DNA of 44,941 nt, taken from NCBI RefSeq assembly GCF_900155735.1, contig NZ_LT707060.1, positions 122,260-167,200 on the forward strand, written 5' to 3'. This DNA comes from Intestinibacillus massiliensis. GTDB lineage: Bacteria; Bacillota; Clostridia; Oscillospirales; Butyricicoccaceae. Shown here piece by piece: positions 1 to 7,952 of this stretch (positions are counted from its first letter, which is position 1; each line of letters opens with the position of its first letter). The translations under genes were made by a program, and so were the position numbers. Below the pieces are notes generated by a model. The model made no database searches. It had not been told where the DNA came from and was given only the letters and a program-made list of their open reading frames with translations.

Positions 1-2
1 CG

Positions 3-827
3 GGGGAGACCCTGGAGGTCAAGCTGGGCGAGGGCACGCTGTTTGTAGACGGTAAGCAGGGGAGCGTCAAGGGCTGGACGGACGTCACCGACCAGGAAAA
101 GGCGGTCGCCGAGGGTACCAAGCTCACCGTATATTACGGCCCCGTCATGACGGCGAGCGAGCCTGCGCAGGTAACCGCCGAGGCGGTCGTCGTCAACCAG
201 GAGGAGCCGGGCGCCGGCGTACGCCTGCTGACCGCGGAGCGCGCGACAGTCAACCCGGACGGCAGCGTGACGCTGCTGGCGGAGAACGGCGGCATCCTGG
301 TGACGGTACCGGCAGATGCGCCGGTCGCGCCGTACCTGACGAAGAATATCGTCAAGAACACCGATATCCGCATGGGCGTGCGCGTGCTGGCGTGGTATGA
401 CGTGGTAGCGGAATCCTATCCCGCGCAGGCCACGGCGACGAAGGCCGTGCTGCTGCCCGCGCAGGATCGCGAGCTGACCATGGTTTCCGAGGGCGACATC
501 GCGATCGGCAAGGCCAAGGTGGAAAACGGCATCGTCATGGTACCGCTGCGCCAGGTCGCGGAGAAGCTCGGCTTCAAGGTCACCTGGGACGGCGCTGCGG
601 AATCCGTGCACCTGACCGACGGCACGCGCCAGATAACGGTCAAGCTGGGCGTGGACAGCTATGCCTATTCCGCGGCAAAGGAAGGCCTGGCTGGCATGTC
701 CGCACCGGCCTCCCTGGGCGCGGCGGCGTATGAAGCCGAGGGCACGACCTGGGCGCCCGCCGAGTTGTTCAACCTGCTGGTGGAAGGCAGCCCGGTGCGC
801 CTGAATGATGACGTACTGTATATTTAA
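3..827 (+). CDS. C-terminal part of a surface protein with a copper-amine-oxidase-N (stalk) domain
   Basis: The frame is open from the first bases of the window, so the gene starts upstream and only its last 274 codons are seen. The final ~110 residues match the copper amine oxidase N-terminal repeat domain, with the typical core MVPLRQVAEKLGFKVTWDG. In clostridia this domain usually sits on secreted or wall-bound proteins and does not itself indicate amine oxidase activity. The upstream part is beta-rich and unrecognised. The gene stops at 825-827 just before a strong hairpin at 851-886. An internal ATG at 147 has no ribosome-binding site and is not the start. Function is unknown; an extracellular location is inferred from the domain. 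Confidence 0.7.
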   Translation, partial: GETLEVKLGEGTLFVDGKQGSVKGWTDVTDQEKAVAEGTKLTVYYGPVMTASEPAQVTAEAVVVNQEEPGAGVRLLTAERATVNPDGSVTLLAENGGILVTVPADAPVAPYLTKNIVKNTDIRMGVRVLAWYDVVAESYPAQATATKAVLLPAQDRELTMVSEGDIAIGKAKVENGIVMVPLRQVAEKLGFKVTWDGAAESVHLTDGTRQITVKLGVDSYAYSAAKEGLAGMSAPASLGAAAYEAEGTTWAPAELFNLLVEGSPVRLNDDVLYI

Positions 828-850
828 ACATTAAAATTACAATTAGCGAC

Positions 851-886
851 AAAAAGGGGACGGTGCAGGTGCACCGTCCCCTTTTT
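851..886. terminator. Bidirectional intrinsic terminator after the surface protein gene
   Basis: Perfect 16-bp inverted repeat (851-866 and 871-886) around a 4-nt loop, with A5 on the left and T5 on the right so it can act on either strand. It directly follows the stop codon at 827. Confidence 0.85.
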
Positions 887-920
887 GTGCGGAGGTTTCC
901 CAGCCAAAACCGGCATATAA

Positions 921-952
921 AAGAGGGCTTTCCCATCCGGGAAAGCCCTCTT
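921..952 (-). terminator. Terminator of the nfnAB operon
   Basis: Perfect 14-bp stem (921-934 and 939-952) with a 4-nt loop. Read on the minus strand it follows the nfnB stop by about 20 nt and ends in a T-rich run. Confidence 0.8.
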
Positions 953-972
953 GATTGCGAAGCTTGCGGGGA

Positions 973-2364
973 TTACGCTTTATTGCGGATGTATTCGTCC
1001 ATCGCCGCCGCCGCGCGCTTGCCCGCGCCCATGGCGAGGATGACGGTCGCCGCGCCGGTGACCGCGTCGCCACCCGCGAACACGCCGTCCTTGGAGGTGA
1101 CGCCGTGCTCGTCGTCTGCTACGATGCAGCCCTTGCGGTTGGTATCCAGGCCGGGGGTGGTCGTGCGGATCAGCGGGTTCGGGCTGGTGCCGATCGCCGC
1201 GATAACGCAGTCCAGGTCGAGCGTGAACTCGCTGCCTTCGACCGGCACCGGGCGGCGGCGGCCGGAAGCGTCCGGCTCGCCGAGCTCCATCGCCTGGCAG
1301 CGCATGCCGGTGACGTTGTAGTTCTCGTCCGCCAGCACCTCAAGCGGCGCGGTCAGGAACTTGAAGACCACGCCCTCTTCCTTGGCGTGATGGATCTCCT
1401 CCAGGCGGGCGGGGAGTTCCTTCTCCGAGCGGCGGTAGACGATATAGACCTCTTCCGCACCCATGCGCTTGGCGCAGCGCGCCGCGTCCATGGCCACGTT
1501 GCCGCCGCCGACGACCGCGACCTTGTGCGCGTGCTGGATCGGCGTGGGGGAACCGTCCTCATAGGCCTTCATCAGGTTGATACGGGTCAGGTATTCGTTC
1601 GCGGAATACACGCCGTTGGCGTTCTCGCCCGGCACGCCGATAAAGGTCGGCAGGCCGGCGCCCGAACCGACGAAGATGGCCTCGTAGCCGTCCGCAAACA
1701 GCTCGTCGATCGTCTCGGAACGGCCGACGACGAAGTTCAGCACGAACTCGACGCCGAGATCCCCCAGCGTGTCGATCTCCTTCTGGACGATTGCCTTGGG
1801 CAGGCGGAATTCCGGGATGCCGTACATCAGCACGCCGCCCGCGGTATGTAACGCCTCAAAAACGGTGACCTCGTAGCCCAGGCGCGCCAGGTCGCCCGCG
1901 CAGGTCAGGCCGGCAGGGCCCGCGCCGACGATGGCGCACTTGTGGCCGTTCGGCTGCGGCTTCTGCGGCTTTTCCTCGCCGTGCTCGCGCGCATAGTCCG
2001 CGACAAAGCGCTCCAGGCGGCCGATCGCCACCGGCTCGCCCTTGATGCCGCGCACGCACTTCTGCTCGCACTGGGTCTCCTGCGGGCACACACGGCCGCA
2101 GACGGCGGGCAGGGAGGAGGTTTCCTTGATCTTGGCGGCCGCCTCGAGAAACTTGCCCTCGGCGACGAGCGCGATAAACTCCGGGATCTTGACCTGTACG
2201 GGGCAGCCCGCAATGCAGGGCTTGTTCTTGCAGTTTAAGCAGCGGCCGGCCTCTTCGATCGCCATTTCGGGGGTATAGCCGAGCGTGACCTCTTCAAAGT
2301 TCTTGTTGCGGACGTTGGGGTTCTGCTCGGGCATGGGCATCTTCTTGGGATTCATGTTAGGCAT
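973..2364 (-). CDS. nfnB: NfnB: NADPH-side subunit of electron-bifurcating ferredoxin:NADP oxidoreductase
   Basis: 463 aa, related to the glutamate synthase small subunit. In NfnAB this subunit carries the bifurcating FAD and couples NADPH with ferredoxin and, through NfnA, with NADH. Two cysteine clusters for 4Fe-4S centres are visible: C42, C45, C50, C54 and C89, C93, C99, C103. A first dinucleotide fold has GAGPAG at 147-152 and a second has GGGNVAMD. The start is fixed by AGGAGG eight nucleotides upstream of the ATG. The gene follows nfnA with a 1-nt gap, so the two are translated together. A plain NADPH-dependent glutamate synthase beta subunit would be the alternative, but the directly linked NfnA-type partner favours Nfn. 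Confidence 0.88.
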   Translation of the reverse strand: MPNMNPKKMPMPEQNPNVRNKNFEEVTLGYTPEMAIEEAGRCLNCKNKPCIAGCPVQVKIPEFIALVAEGKFLEAAAKIKETSSLPAVCGRVCPQETQCEQKCVRGIKGEPVAIGRLERFVADYAREHGEEKPQKPQPNGHKCAIVGAGPAGLTCAGDLARLGYEVTVFEALHTAGGVLMYGIPEFRLPKAIVQKEIDTLGDLGVEFVLNFVVGRSETIDELFADGYEAIFVGSGAGLPTFIGVPGENANGVYSANEYLTRINLMKAYEDGSPTPIQHAHKVAVVGGGNVAMDAARCAKRMGAEEVYIVYRRSEKELPARLEEIHHAKEEGVVFKFLTAPLEVLADENYNVTGMRCQAMELGEPDASGRRRPVPVEGSEFTLDLDCVIAAIGTSPNPLIRTTTPGLDTNRKGCIVADDEHGVTSKDGVFAGGDAVTGAATVILAMGAGKRAAAAMDEYIRNKA

Positions 2365-2365
2365 C

Positions 2366-3211
2366 TTATTTGACCTCCTGCTTCATGAGATTGCACTGGT
2401 GGTGCTCGACGGCGGCCTTCTCCTGCGCCTTGTACATCGCGCCGCGGCGCATGGAGCCGTCGAAGTCGACCAGGTGGCCGTCGAAATCCGGGCCGTCGAC
2501 ACAGGCGAACTTGGTCTCGCCGCCGACCGTCAGGCGGCAGCCGCCGCACATGCCGGTGCCGTCCACCATGATCGTATTCATGGAAACGATGGTCTTGATG
2601 CCGTAGGGGCGGGTGGTTTCGGAAACGAACTTCATCATGATCATCGGGCCGATCGCGATGACCGCGTCATACTGGTTGCCGGCGTCGATGAGTTCCTTCA
2701 GGACCTGGGTGACGAGCGCCTTGCGGCCGTTCGAACCGTCGTCCGTTACAATATGCAGGTTGGTGCAGGCCGCCTTCATCTCGTCCTCGAGGATGATGAT
2801 ATCCTTGGAGCGGAAGCCCGCGATCAGGTCGACCTCGCAGCCCATTTCGTGCAGCTTCTTGGCCTGCGGGTAGGCGATAGCGCAGCCGAGGCCGCCGCCG
2901 ACGACCGCGACCTTCTTGAGGCCTTCCAGCTCGCTCGCACGGCCGAGGGGGCCGACGAAGTCATGCAGGCTGTCGCCCTCTTCCAGGCAGCCCAGCGCCA
3001 TCGTGGTCGCGCCGACCTCCTGGAAGATAATCGTAATCGTGCCCGCCGCGCGGTCATACTCCGCAATCGTCAGCGGGATGCGCTCGCCGTCTTCGGTGAC
3101 ACGCAGGATGATGAACTGGCCGGGCTCGGCCTTGCGCGCGACGTTGGGCGCGTGGATCACCATAAGCTTGGTGTTCGCGTTCAGCGTCTTTTTCTTTAAA
3201 ATTTCAAACAT
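2366..3211 (-). CDS. nfnA: NfnA: NADH/FAD subunit of electron-bifurcating ferredoxin:NADP oxidoreductase
   Basis: 281 aa, of the ferredoxin-NADP reductase-like family (also annotated as sulfide dehydrogenase subunit). The N-terminal FAD domain contains RIPLTI at 44-49, the NAD-binding fold contains VVGGGLGCA at 103-111, and a C-terminal 2Fe-2S site shows C222, C225 and C237 with D217 nearby as a possible fourth ligand. It lies first in a two-gene operon with nfnB and has its own consensus promoter at 3256-3284. Together the pair balances NADH, NADPH and ferredoxin in anaerobes. The same family includes PyrK, whose gene opens at 44655, but the fused architecture with nfnB decides the assignment here. 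Confidence 0.88.
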   Translation of the reverse strand: MFEILKKKTLNANTKLMVIHAPNVARKAEPGQFIILRVTEDGERIPLTIAEYDRAAGTITIIFQEVGATTMALGCLEEGDSLHDFVGPLGRASELEGLKKVAVVGGGLGCAIAYPQAKKLHEMGCEVDLIAGFRSKDIIILEDEMKAACTNLHIVTDDGSNGRKALVTQVLKELIDAGNQYDAVIAIGPMIMMKFVSETTRPYGIKTIVSMNTIMVDGTGMCGGCRLTVGGETKFACVDGPDFDGHLVDFDGSMRRGAMYKAQEKAAVEHHQCNLMKQEVK

Positions 3212-3255
3212 CGGTATCTGATTCCTCCTCTATAACATCCGGTACAAGCGCTTTC

Positions 3256-3284
3256 ATTATACAATTTCCTGCACGATTATGCAA
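3256..3284 (-). promoter_or_regulatory. Sigma-A promoter of nfnAB
   Basis: On the minus strand TTGCAT, 17-nt spacer, TATAAT. The -10 (3256-3261) lies 45 nt upstream of the nfnA start. Confidence 0.8.
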
Positions 3285-3343
3285 GAGCGGGCGGCGGATT
3301 TCGAAAGAAAGTGCTATAAAAAAGCAAGTTTACAAAATTTGAT

Positions 3344-4090
3344 TCAATAATTTAGCGTGATATATTCAGAACGCACATATCCGGTATCGCCGCCCCGGCG
3401 CACCAGGAACCAGCCGTTCCACGCCCCGAGGACAGTAAGCGGTTCGCCGTCCGCGGCGGTGGCCACGACCGGTGCGTCATAGGCGGGGCGCGAACGGATA
3501 TTGAGATACCCGGAGGACAGGTCGGCCGTCGCCTGCCGCGCGGGGGAAGGCTCGATAAACGGGATGCCGAAATACTCCGTCAGCGACAGCACGATGTTGC
3601 GCGCCAGGTTCTGGATGTTCGCGCGGATCCAGGCCGCGTCGTCCGGGTTGTCGTGATAGGCGAACTCGACCAGCACGCCCGGCGCGCGCGTGCGCACCAC
3701 CTCCCCGAGCGAGGTGGTCGGCACCGCCTTGACGAGCGACGAGTCCGGGTACAGGTATTTCAGGTTGTTCGCGATGATCTCGGCAAGCTGTTCGCTGCGC
3801 GCGGAGGACGGGTTGTAATACACGTCGGTGCCGCGCAGCAGGCCGGACATGCTGGGGGGCGAGGCGTTGGAATGCAGCGCGAGGTGCACATCGTACCCGC
3901 CCTGGTTTGAGGCGGCGATGGACGAGGCGGCGGTCATATCGGGGGTGTTGCGCACAAACCCGATCCCGCTGGACGTCAGGTACGGCTCCATGGCGTCGGC
4001 GATCAGGTTCATGTAATACTCTTCGTTGCCCTCTCCGCCGTAGTAGGGGTTGTACTCCTGTGTGGATGGCGATAAGTAGATGGTTGGCAT
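3344..4090 (-). CDS. N-acetylmuramoyl-L-alanine amidase (Amidase_3) with C-terminal SH3b domain
   Basis: 248 aa. Residues 1-175 are an Amidase_3 zinc amidase that would cut the lactyl-amide bond of peptidoglycan: LHSNA and VEFAYHDNPDDAAW carry the later histidine and the catalytic glutamate region. Residues ~188-248 (LNIRSRPAYDAPVV to the end) are a bacterial SH3 wall-binding domain. There is no signal peptide, so export would be by mother-cell lysis or another route, as for some sporulation autolysins. The first zinc-ligand region reads SPSTQEYN, where I expect a histidine. AGGAGG precedes the ATG. A CATAGACT element upstream (minus strand, near 4121) faintly resembles a mother-cell -10 box, which is weak evidence. 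Confidence 0.8.
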   Translation of the reverse strand: MPTIYLSPSTQEYNPYYGGEGNEEYYMNLIADAMEPYLTSSGIGFVRNTPDMTAASSIAASNQGGYDVHLALHSNASPPSMSGLLRGTDVYYNPSSARSEQLAEIIANNLKYLYPDSSLVKAVPTTSLGEVVRTRAPGVLVEFAYHDNPDDAAWIRANIQNLARNIVLSLTEYFGIPFIEPSPARQATADLSSGYLNIRSRPAYDAPVVATAADGEPLTVLGAWNGWFLVRRGGDTGYVRSEYITLNY

Positions 4091-4103
4091 AGGACGGCCT
4101 CCT

Positions 4104-4115
4104 TTGAAACGGTTC
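4104..4115. promoter_or_regulatory. Degenerate copy of a LacI-like palindrome upstream of the amidase
   Basis: TGAAACGGTTCG differs at two positions from the perfect palindrome at 4204-4215 and lies exactly 100 bp from it. It sits just upstream of the amidase ribosome-binding site. The operator role is inferred. Confidence 0.35.
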
Positions 4116-4203
4116 GTTGTGTTTGCAGTCTATGCCGCGGCGTGCGGACAGGTGAACGCCGCGGCGTGCCGGGGGCGTGCAAAAACAGGGGATAACATCC
4201 TAT

Positions 4204-4215
4204 TGAACCGGTTCA
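4204..4215. promoter_or_regulatory. Perfect 12-bp palindrome, candidate LacI-family operator
   Basis: TGAACCGGTTCA is fully self-complementary with a central CG, as in LacI-family operators. It lies 22 nt upstream of the -35 box of the gene starting at 4339. No LacI-type regulator is encoded in the window. Confidence 0.4.
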
Positions 4216-4237
4216 CTTTTTAGGGGCGGCAATCGTA

Positions 4238-4266
4238 TTGCGGTAAGGCGGCGGGTTTCCTATACT
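4238..4266 (+). promoter_or_regulatory. Promoter of the flavin reductase-like gene
   Basis: TTGCGG, 17-nt spacer, TATACT. The -10 ends 72 nt before the chosen ATG. Confidence 0.6.
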
Positions 4267-4338
4267 GGATGCAAGGATAGGCGGGACACCTCCCACACTA
4301 TGACAAACCACATAGGAAAAATGAAAGGATGCAGGGAA

Positions 4339-5226
4339 ATGGAACACAAATATTTTGACGTCGCCGAAATCTATGCCGATATTGAGGCAAAGGACCGCTT
4401 TGACATGGGCGATATCCTGACCCGCTACGAGGACTACGGCTTTTCGCACCGCTGGATCCAGCCGCCGGTCGCCTGTTACCTGATCTCCACGCTGGACGGG
4501 CAGGGCAACGGCAACGTCGCCCCGATTTCCATGGGCACCGCCATGTGGGGCGAGCCGGCGGACTGTGGCTGGTATTTCTGCTTCGCGGTACAGAACCGCC
4601 GCCAGACCCGCATCAACCTTGACCAGACGAAGGAATGCGTCGTGTGCTATTACGACGCGCCGCTCGCCCGGCAAAGCTGGATGTGCGGCCTGCCGGTGCC
4701 GCACGGAATCAGCGAGCTGGACGTCGCCGGGCTGACCCCGCTGCCGTCCCGCCAGGTCAAGGCGCCGGGCATTGCCGAGTGCGTCTCCAACGTGGAGGTC
4801 AAGATCGTGGATTCCTACCCGCTGTCCAATACCACGCTGTATATTGGCCGAACCGTCGGGTGCAGCGTGCAGAAGGATGTGCTGGAGCGCGACATTGCAA
4901 GCCCCTACCAGCCCGGCCTGGGCGGCACCAGCCTTCTGTTTGAGGTCTCGATCACGGGCGACCCCTCCCGGCTCAACTACGAGGTGCTCGACCACAGCAA
5001 GGTGATCCCCACCGACCCGCAGCTTGGCGACCTGCACCGCTGGATCGGCAACTTCGATACCTGGATGGACAGCGAGGAAAAGCGCGGCCGCATTACGGCG
5101 GAAGAAAAGGGGCGCCTGCTGGCGCTGAACAAAAGCTGGCGCTTTGATCCCGACCCGCGGGGCAACAAGGCGGTCAAGGACGAGCTGACGCGCATGCTGC
5201 ATGAAATCTGCTGGCGGGAAATCTAA
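4339..5226 (+). CDS. Flavin reductase-like (DIM6/NTAB) FMN-binding protein
   Basis: 295 aa from the chosen start. The split-barrel fold is recognised from PVACYLISTLDGQGNGNVAPIS at the N-terminus and FCFAVQNRRQTRINL, which match the FMN-binding part of flavin reductase-like proteins. These use FMN for reductase or oxygenase-partner roles; the substrate cannot be told. The C-terminal ~80 residues are an extension with charged helices. The ATG at 4339 is preferred over in-frame ATGs at 4300 and 4321 because an AGGA sits 9 nt before it. The gene is monocistronic, flanked by its own promoter and terminator. Confidence 0.65.
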   Translation: MEHKYFDVAEIYADIEAKDRFDMGDILTRYEDYGFSHRWIQPPVACYLISTLDGQGNGNVAPISMGTAMWGEPADCGWYFCFAVQNRRQTRINLDQTKECVVCYYDAPLARQSWMCGLPVPHGISELDVAGLTPLPSRQVKAPGIAECVSNVEVKIVDSYPLSNTTLYIGRTVGCSVQKDVLERDIASPYQPGLGGTSLLFEVSITGDPSRLNYEVLDHSKVIPTDPQLGDLHRWIGNFDTWMDSEEKRGRITAEEKGRLLALNKSWRFDPDPRGNKAVKDELTRMLHEICWREI

Positions 5227-5238
5227 CACCACTAGATG

Positions 5239-5268
5239 GCAAAAGGGCGGCAGCGGCCGCCCTTTTGC
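5239..5268 (+). terminator. Terminator after the flavin reductase-like gene
   Basis: 13-bp perfect stem (5239-5251 and 5256-5268), loop AGCG, with four T in the right arm. It begins 12 nt after the stop codon. Confidence 0.7.
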
Positions 5269-5286
5269 ACGCATAGATGGAAGCAC

Positions 5287-5322
5287 ACAGGGCGTGCACA
5301 CTGCAAAGTGTGCACGCCCTGT
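5287..5322. repeat. 36-bp near-perfect palindrome between convergent genes
   Basis: Two 16-nt arms (5287-5302 and 5307-5322) pair without mismatch around a 4-nt loop. Neither strand continues into a real T-run, so it is not a classical terminator. It could be a dispersed REP-like palindrome or an mRNA-stabilising end. Confidence 0.6.
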
Positions 5323-5361
5323 ATGTTTAGGGAGCATATGGAAAATGATTTTGGGGCTATT

Positions 5362-6396
5362 TTAACGGGCGACCTCGGCCCAGCCGCCGGTCAGGTTGGA
5401 CTGCTCCATCGCGTCGATGCACAGCACGACTTCAAGCCCGTCCTCGCCGGTGATGAAGGGCGCCGTATCGCGCTCGATGCAGTCGATAAAGGACTCGTCG
5501 ATGTGCGTCAGCAGGGTGACGTCCTGATGCGGGTTGTCCGCGAAGTCGATCTTGGTCACGGTGCCGTCCTTTTTCTCGACCTTGACCGCGCAGTCCGGCC
5601 CGTACAGCGTGATGACGCCCTCCGTGCCGAAGAACTGGGTCATGCGGTCGTTGCCGCTCATGCTCGTCCAGCTGTAAACCATCAGGCCGACCACGCCGTT
5701 TTCCATCTCGACAATGCTCATCGCGTTGTCGTCTACGCCGATCAGGTTGCCGTCCGGCCCGCGCTTTGCGAGCGTGGGCGTGTAACTCAGGACGCGCTTA
5801 TAACGCGAACCGACGATATAATGCATCAGGTCGATGCGGTGCGAGCCGACGTCCGACATGACGCCGCGGCCGGACAGCGCGCGGCTAAAATACATGTTGT
5901 TGACGCCGAGCGCGGAGCTGTATTCCGGCCCCTTGATGCCCAGGAAGGTGCGGAAGGTGATGAGGCTGCCGATCTCGCCTGCCTCCAGCAGTTCCTTGGC
6001 CTTCCGGTGCGGCTCGTAAAAGCGCTGGTTGTGCGAGATCATGAGCTTCTTGCCACTCTTCCCCGCGGCGGCGATCATGGCGCGCGCGTCCGCGGCGGAG
6101 GCCGCCATCGGCTTTTCGCACAGCACGTGCTTGCCGGCCTCGAGCGCCTTTACGGTCAGCTCGCAGTGCGAGCGGGTGGCGGTGCACACGTCGACCGCGT
6201 CGATGGCGGGGTCGGCTAGCATTTCCTCCAGCGAGGCGTAGGCCTTGCCGCCGTACTTCTGCGCGTATTCCTCCGCGCGCCCGGCCATGCCGTCGAAAAA
6301 GCCGTAGACTGTGGCCTTTTCCGGGATGAGCTTCAGCGCCGGGATATGGCGGAAGCTTGCGATGCCGCCGCAGCCGATAATACCTACGTTTACCAT
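5362..6396 (-). CDS. Gfo/Idh/MocA family oxidoreductase, last gene of the Liv-like operon
   Basis: 344 aa. The N-terminal NAD(P) fold has GIIGCGG at 5-11. The family catalytic set is present as K95 in CEKP, D182 and H186 in SDVGSHRIDL. Members oxidise sugars, inositols or related hydroxyl compounds. The ATG at 6396 is chosen over a GTG nine nt upstream because GAGGTG is ideally spaced for the ATG. It follows livF by 78 nt, with a hairpin but no T-run between them, so co-transcription with the transporter is likely. The substrate is unknown and presumably enters through this ABC transporter. Confidence 0.8.
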   Translation of the reverse strand: MVNVGIIGCGGIASFRHIPALKLIPEKATVYGFFDGMAGRAEEYAQKYGGKAYASLEEMLADPAIDAVDVCTATRSHCELTVKALEAGKHVLCEKPMAASAADARAMIAAAGKSGKKLMISHNQRFYEPHRKAKELLEAGEIGSLITFRTFLGIKGPEYSSALGVNNMYFSRALSGRGVMSDVGSHRIDLMHYIVGSRYKRVLSYTPTLAKRGPDGNLIGVDDNAMSIVEMENGVVGLMVYSWTSMSGNDRMTQFFGTEGVITLYGPDCAVKVEKKDGTVTKIDFADNPHQDVTLLTHIDESFIDCIERDTAPFITGEDGLEVVLCIDAMEQSNLTGGWAEVAR

Positions 6397-6434
6397 ATCT
6401 TTCACCTCAAGTCCATTGGGTTAACGGTTTGCCG

Positions 6435-6469
6435 CCCCAAAGCGTCCCCTGCTGGGGACGCTTTAGGGG
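6435..6469. repeat. Long intercistronic hairpin between livF and the oxidoreductase gene
   Basis: 15-bp stem (left arm 6435-6449, right arm 6454-6469 with one bulged A), loop TGCT. It lacks a T-run on the minus strand, so partial attenuation or transcript protection is more likely than full termination. Confidence 0.55.
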
Positions 6470-6474
6470 CAGCT

Positions 6475-7182
6475 TTACATGCCAAGGTAGGCCTGCTGTA
6501 CTTCTTCGGAATTAAGCAGGTCCTGCGCCGAACCGGACAGGACGATCTTGCCGGTTTCGAGCACATAGGCGCGATCGGAAATCTTGAGCGCGGCGCGCGC
6601 GTTCTGCTCCACGAGCAGCACGGTGGTGCCGAGGTCGCGGATGCGCTGGATCAGGTTGAAGATCTCCTTGACGATCAGCGGCGCGAGGCCCATGGAAGGC
6701 TCGTCGAGCAGCATCAGCTTGGGCTTGCCCATCAGCGCGCGGGCGACGGCCAGCATCTGCTGTTCGCCGCCGGACAGCGTGCCCGCGACCTGGCTGGCGC
6801 GCTCCTCCAGGCGGGGGAACAGCGCGTAGACCGTCTTGAGGGTCGCCGCGTTGGTATCGGCCTTTTGCAGGTAGCCGCCCATCATCAGGTTGTCGTAGAC
6901 CGTGAAATCCGGGAACACCTGCCGCCCCTCGGGCGACAGCACGATGCCGGCCTTGACGCGCTTCTGGGATTCCCAGCGCGAAATGTCCTGGTCCTCAAAG
7001 AAGATTTTGCCGCCGTTTAGCTCCTTGAGGCCGGTGATGGTGTGCATCGTCGTGGTCTTGCCCGCGCCGTTGGCGCCGATCAGGGTGACGATCTCGCCCT
7101 GGTTCACCTCGCAGGAGATGCCCTTGAGCGCGTTAATACTGCCGTAATTGGATACGACGTTTTCCAGGCGTAACAGTGCCAT
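6475..7182 (-). CDS. livF: LivF-type ABC transporter ATPase
   Basis: 235 aa, cytoplasmic ATPase of a branched-chain amino acid-type (HAAT) importer. Walker A GANGAGKT is at 36-43, the signature LSGGE at 136-140 and Walker B LMLLDEP follows at 157-163. A longer open frame continues upstream into livG, but the true ATG is at 7182: it has GGAGG about ten nt before it and begins the conserved MALLRLENV. The livG stop lies at 7185, so the two genes nearly touch. LivF pairs with LivG on the LivHM permease. Confidence 0.9.
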   Translation of the reverse strand: MALLRLENVVSNYGSINALKGISCEVNQGEIVTLIGANGAGKTTTMHTITGLKELNGGKIFFEDQDISRWESQKRVKAGIVLSPEGRQVFPDFTVYDNLMMGGYLQKADTNAATLKTVYALFPRLEERASQVAGTLSGGEQQMLAVARALMGKPKLMLLDEPSMGLAPLIVKEIFNLIQRIRDLGTTVLLVEQNARAALKISDRAYVLETGKIVLSGSAQDLLNSEEVQQAYLGM

Positions 7183-7184
7183 GC

Positions 7185-7952
7185 TCAGTCGTCCTCCTTC
7201 CCGAGATAGGCCTCGATGACCTTGGGGTTGCCGCGCACTTCCGCGGGCGTGCCCTCCGCAAGCAGCTCGCCGTAGTTGAGGACGTACAAGCGCTCGCAGA
7301 CGTTCATGACAAATTTCATATCGTGCTCGATCAGCAGCACGGTCTCGCCCAGCTCCTTGAGCTGCTGCACCATATGCAGCAGGTCCTCGGTCTCCTGCTC
7401 GTTCATGCCCGCGGCGGGTTCGTCCAGCAGGAGCAGCTTGGGCTGCGTCGCCAGCGCGCGGGCGATCTCCAGGCGGCGCTGCTTGCCGTAGGGCAGGGAA
7501 CTGGCCAGCGCGTAGCGGTCCTCCCACAGGTCCATCAGCCGCAGCAGCTCCTCGGCGCGCGCGCCACATGCCTTTTCCTCGCGCCGCTTTTTCGGCGTAT
7601 GGAAGATCGCGTCCACCAGGTTCACGCTGGTACGGCCATGCATGCCGACGATGACGTTGTCCAGCGCGGACATCTTGCTGAATAGGCGGATGTTTTGGAA
7701 GGTGCGTGCAAAGCCCTTGCGCGCGATGACGTGCGGCTTCTGGCCGGTGATGTCCTCGCCGCCCAGTTCGACCTTGCCCTCGGTCGGGTTGTAGATGCCG
7801 GTGATGATGTTGAACAGCGTGGTTTTGCCCGCGCCGTTCGGGCCGATGATGCCGACGATCTCGCCCTTTTCAATGTGCATATTGATATCGCTCAGCGCCT
7901 TTAGGCCGCCGAACTTCTGTGTCACGGAGGTGACCTTTAAAACACTGCTCAT
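7185..7952 (-). CDS. livG: LivG-type ABC transporter ATPase
   Basis: 255 aa. Walker A GPNGAGKTT, the LivG-specific signature variant LPYGKQRRLEIARAL and Walker B LLLLDEPAAGMN are all present, as are the long insert and the C-terminal EAYLG typical of LivG. The ATG overlaps the livM stop by 4 nt (ATGA), indicating translational coupling. It hydrolyses ATP to drive import through LivHM. The true substrate of this transporter may not be an amino acid, given the enzymes in the operon. Confidence 0.9.
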   Translation of the reverse strand: MSSVLKVTSVTQKFGGLKALSDINMHIEKGEIVGIIGPNGAGKTTLFNIITGIYNPTEGKVELGGEDITGQKPHVIARKGFARTFQNIRLFSKMSALDNVIVGMHGRTSVNLVDAIFHTPKKRREEKACGARAEELLRLMDLWEDRYALASSLPYGKQRRLEIARALATQPKLLLLDEPAAGMNEQETEDLLHMVQQLKELGETVLLIEHDMKFVMNVCERLYVLNYGELLAEGTPAEVRGNPKVIEAYLGKEDD

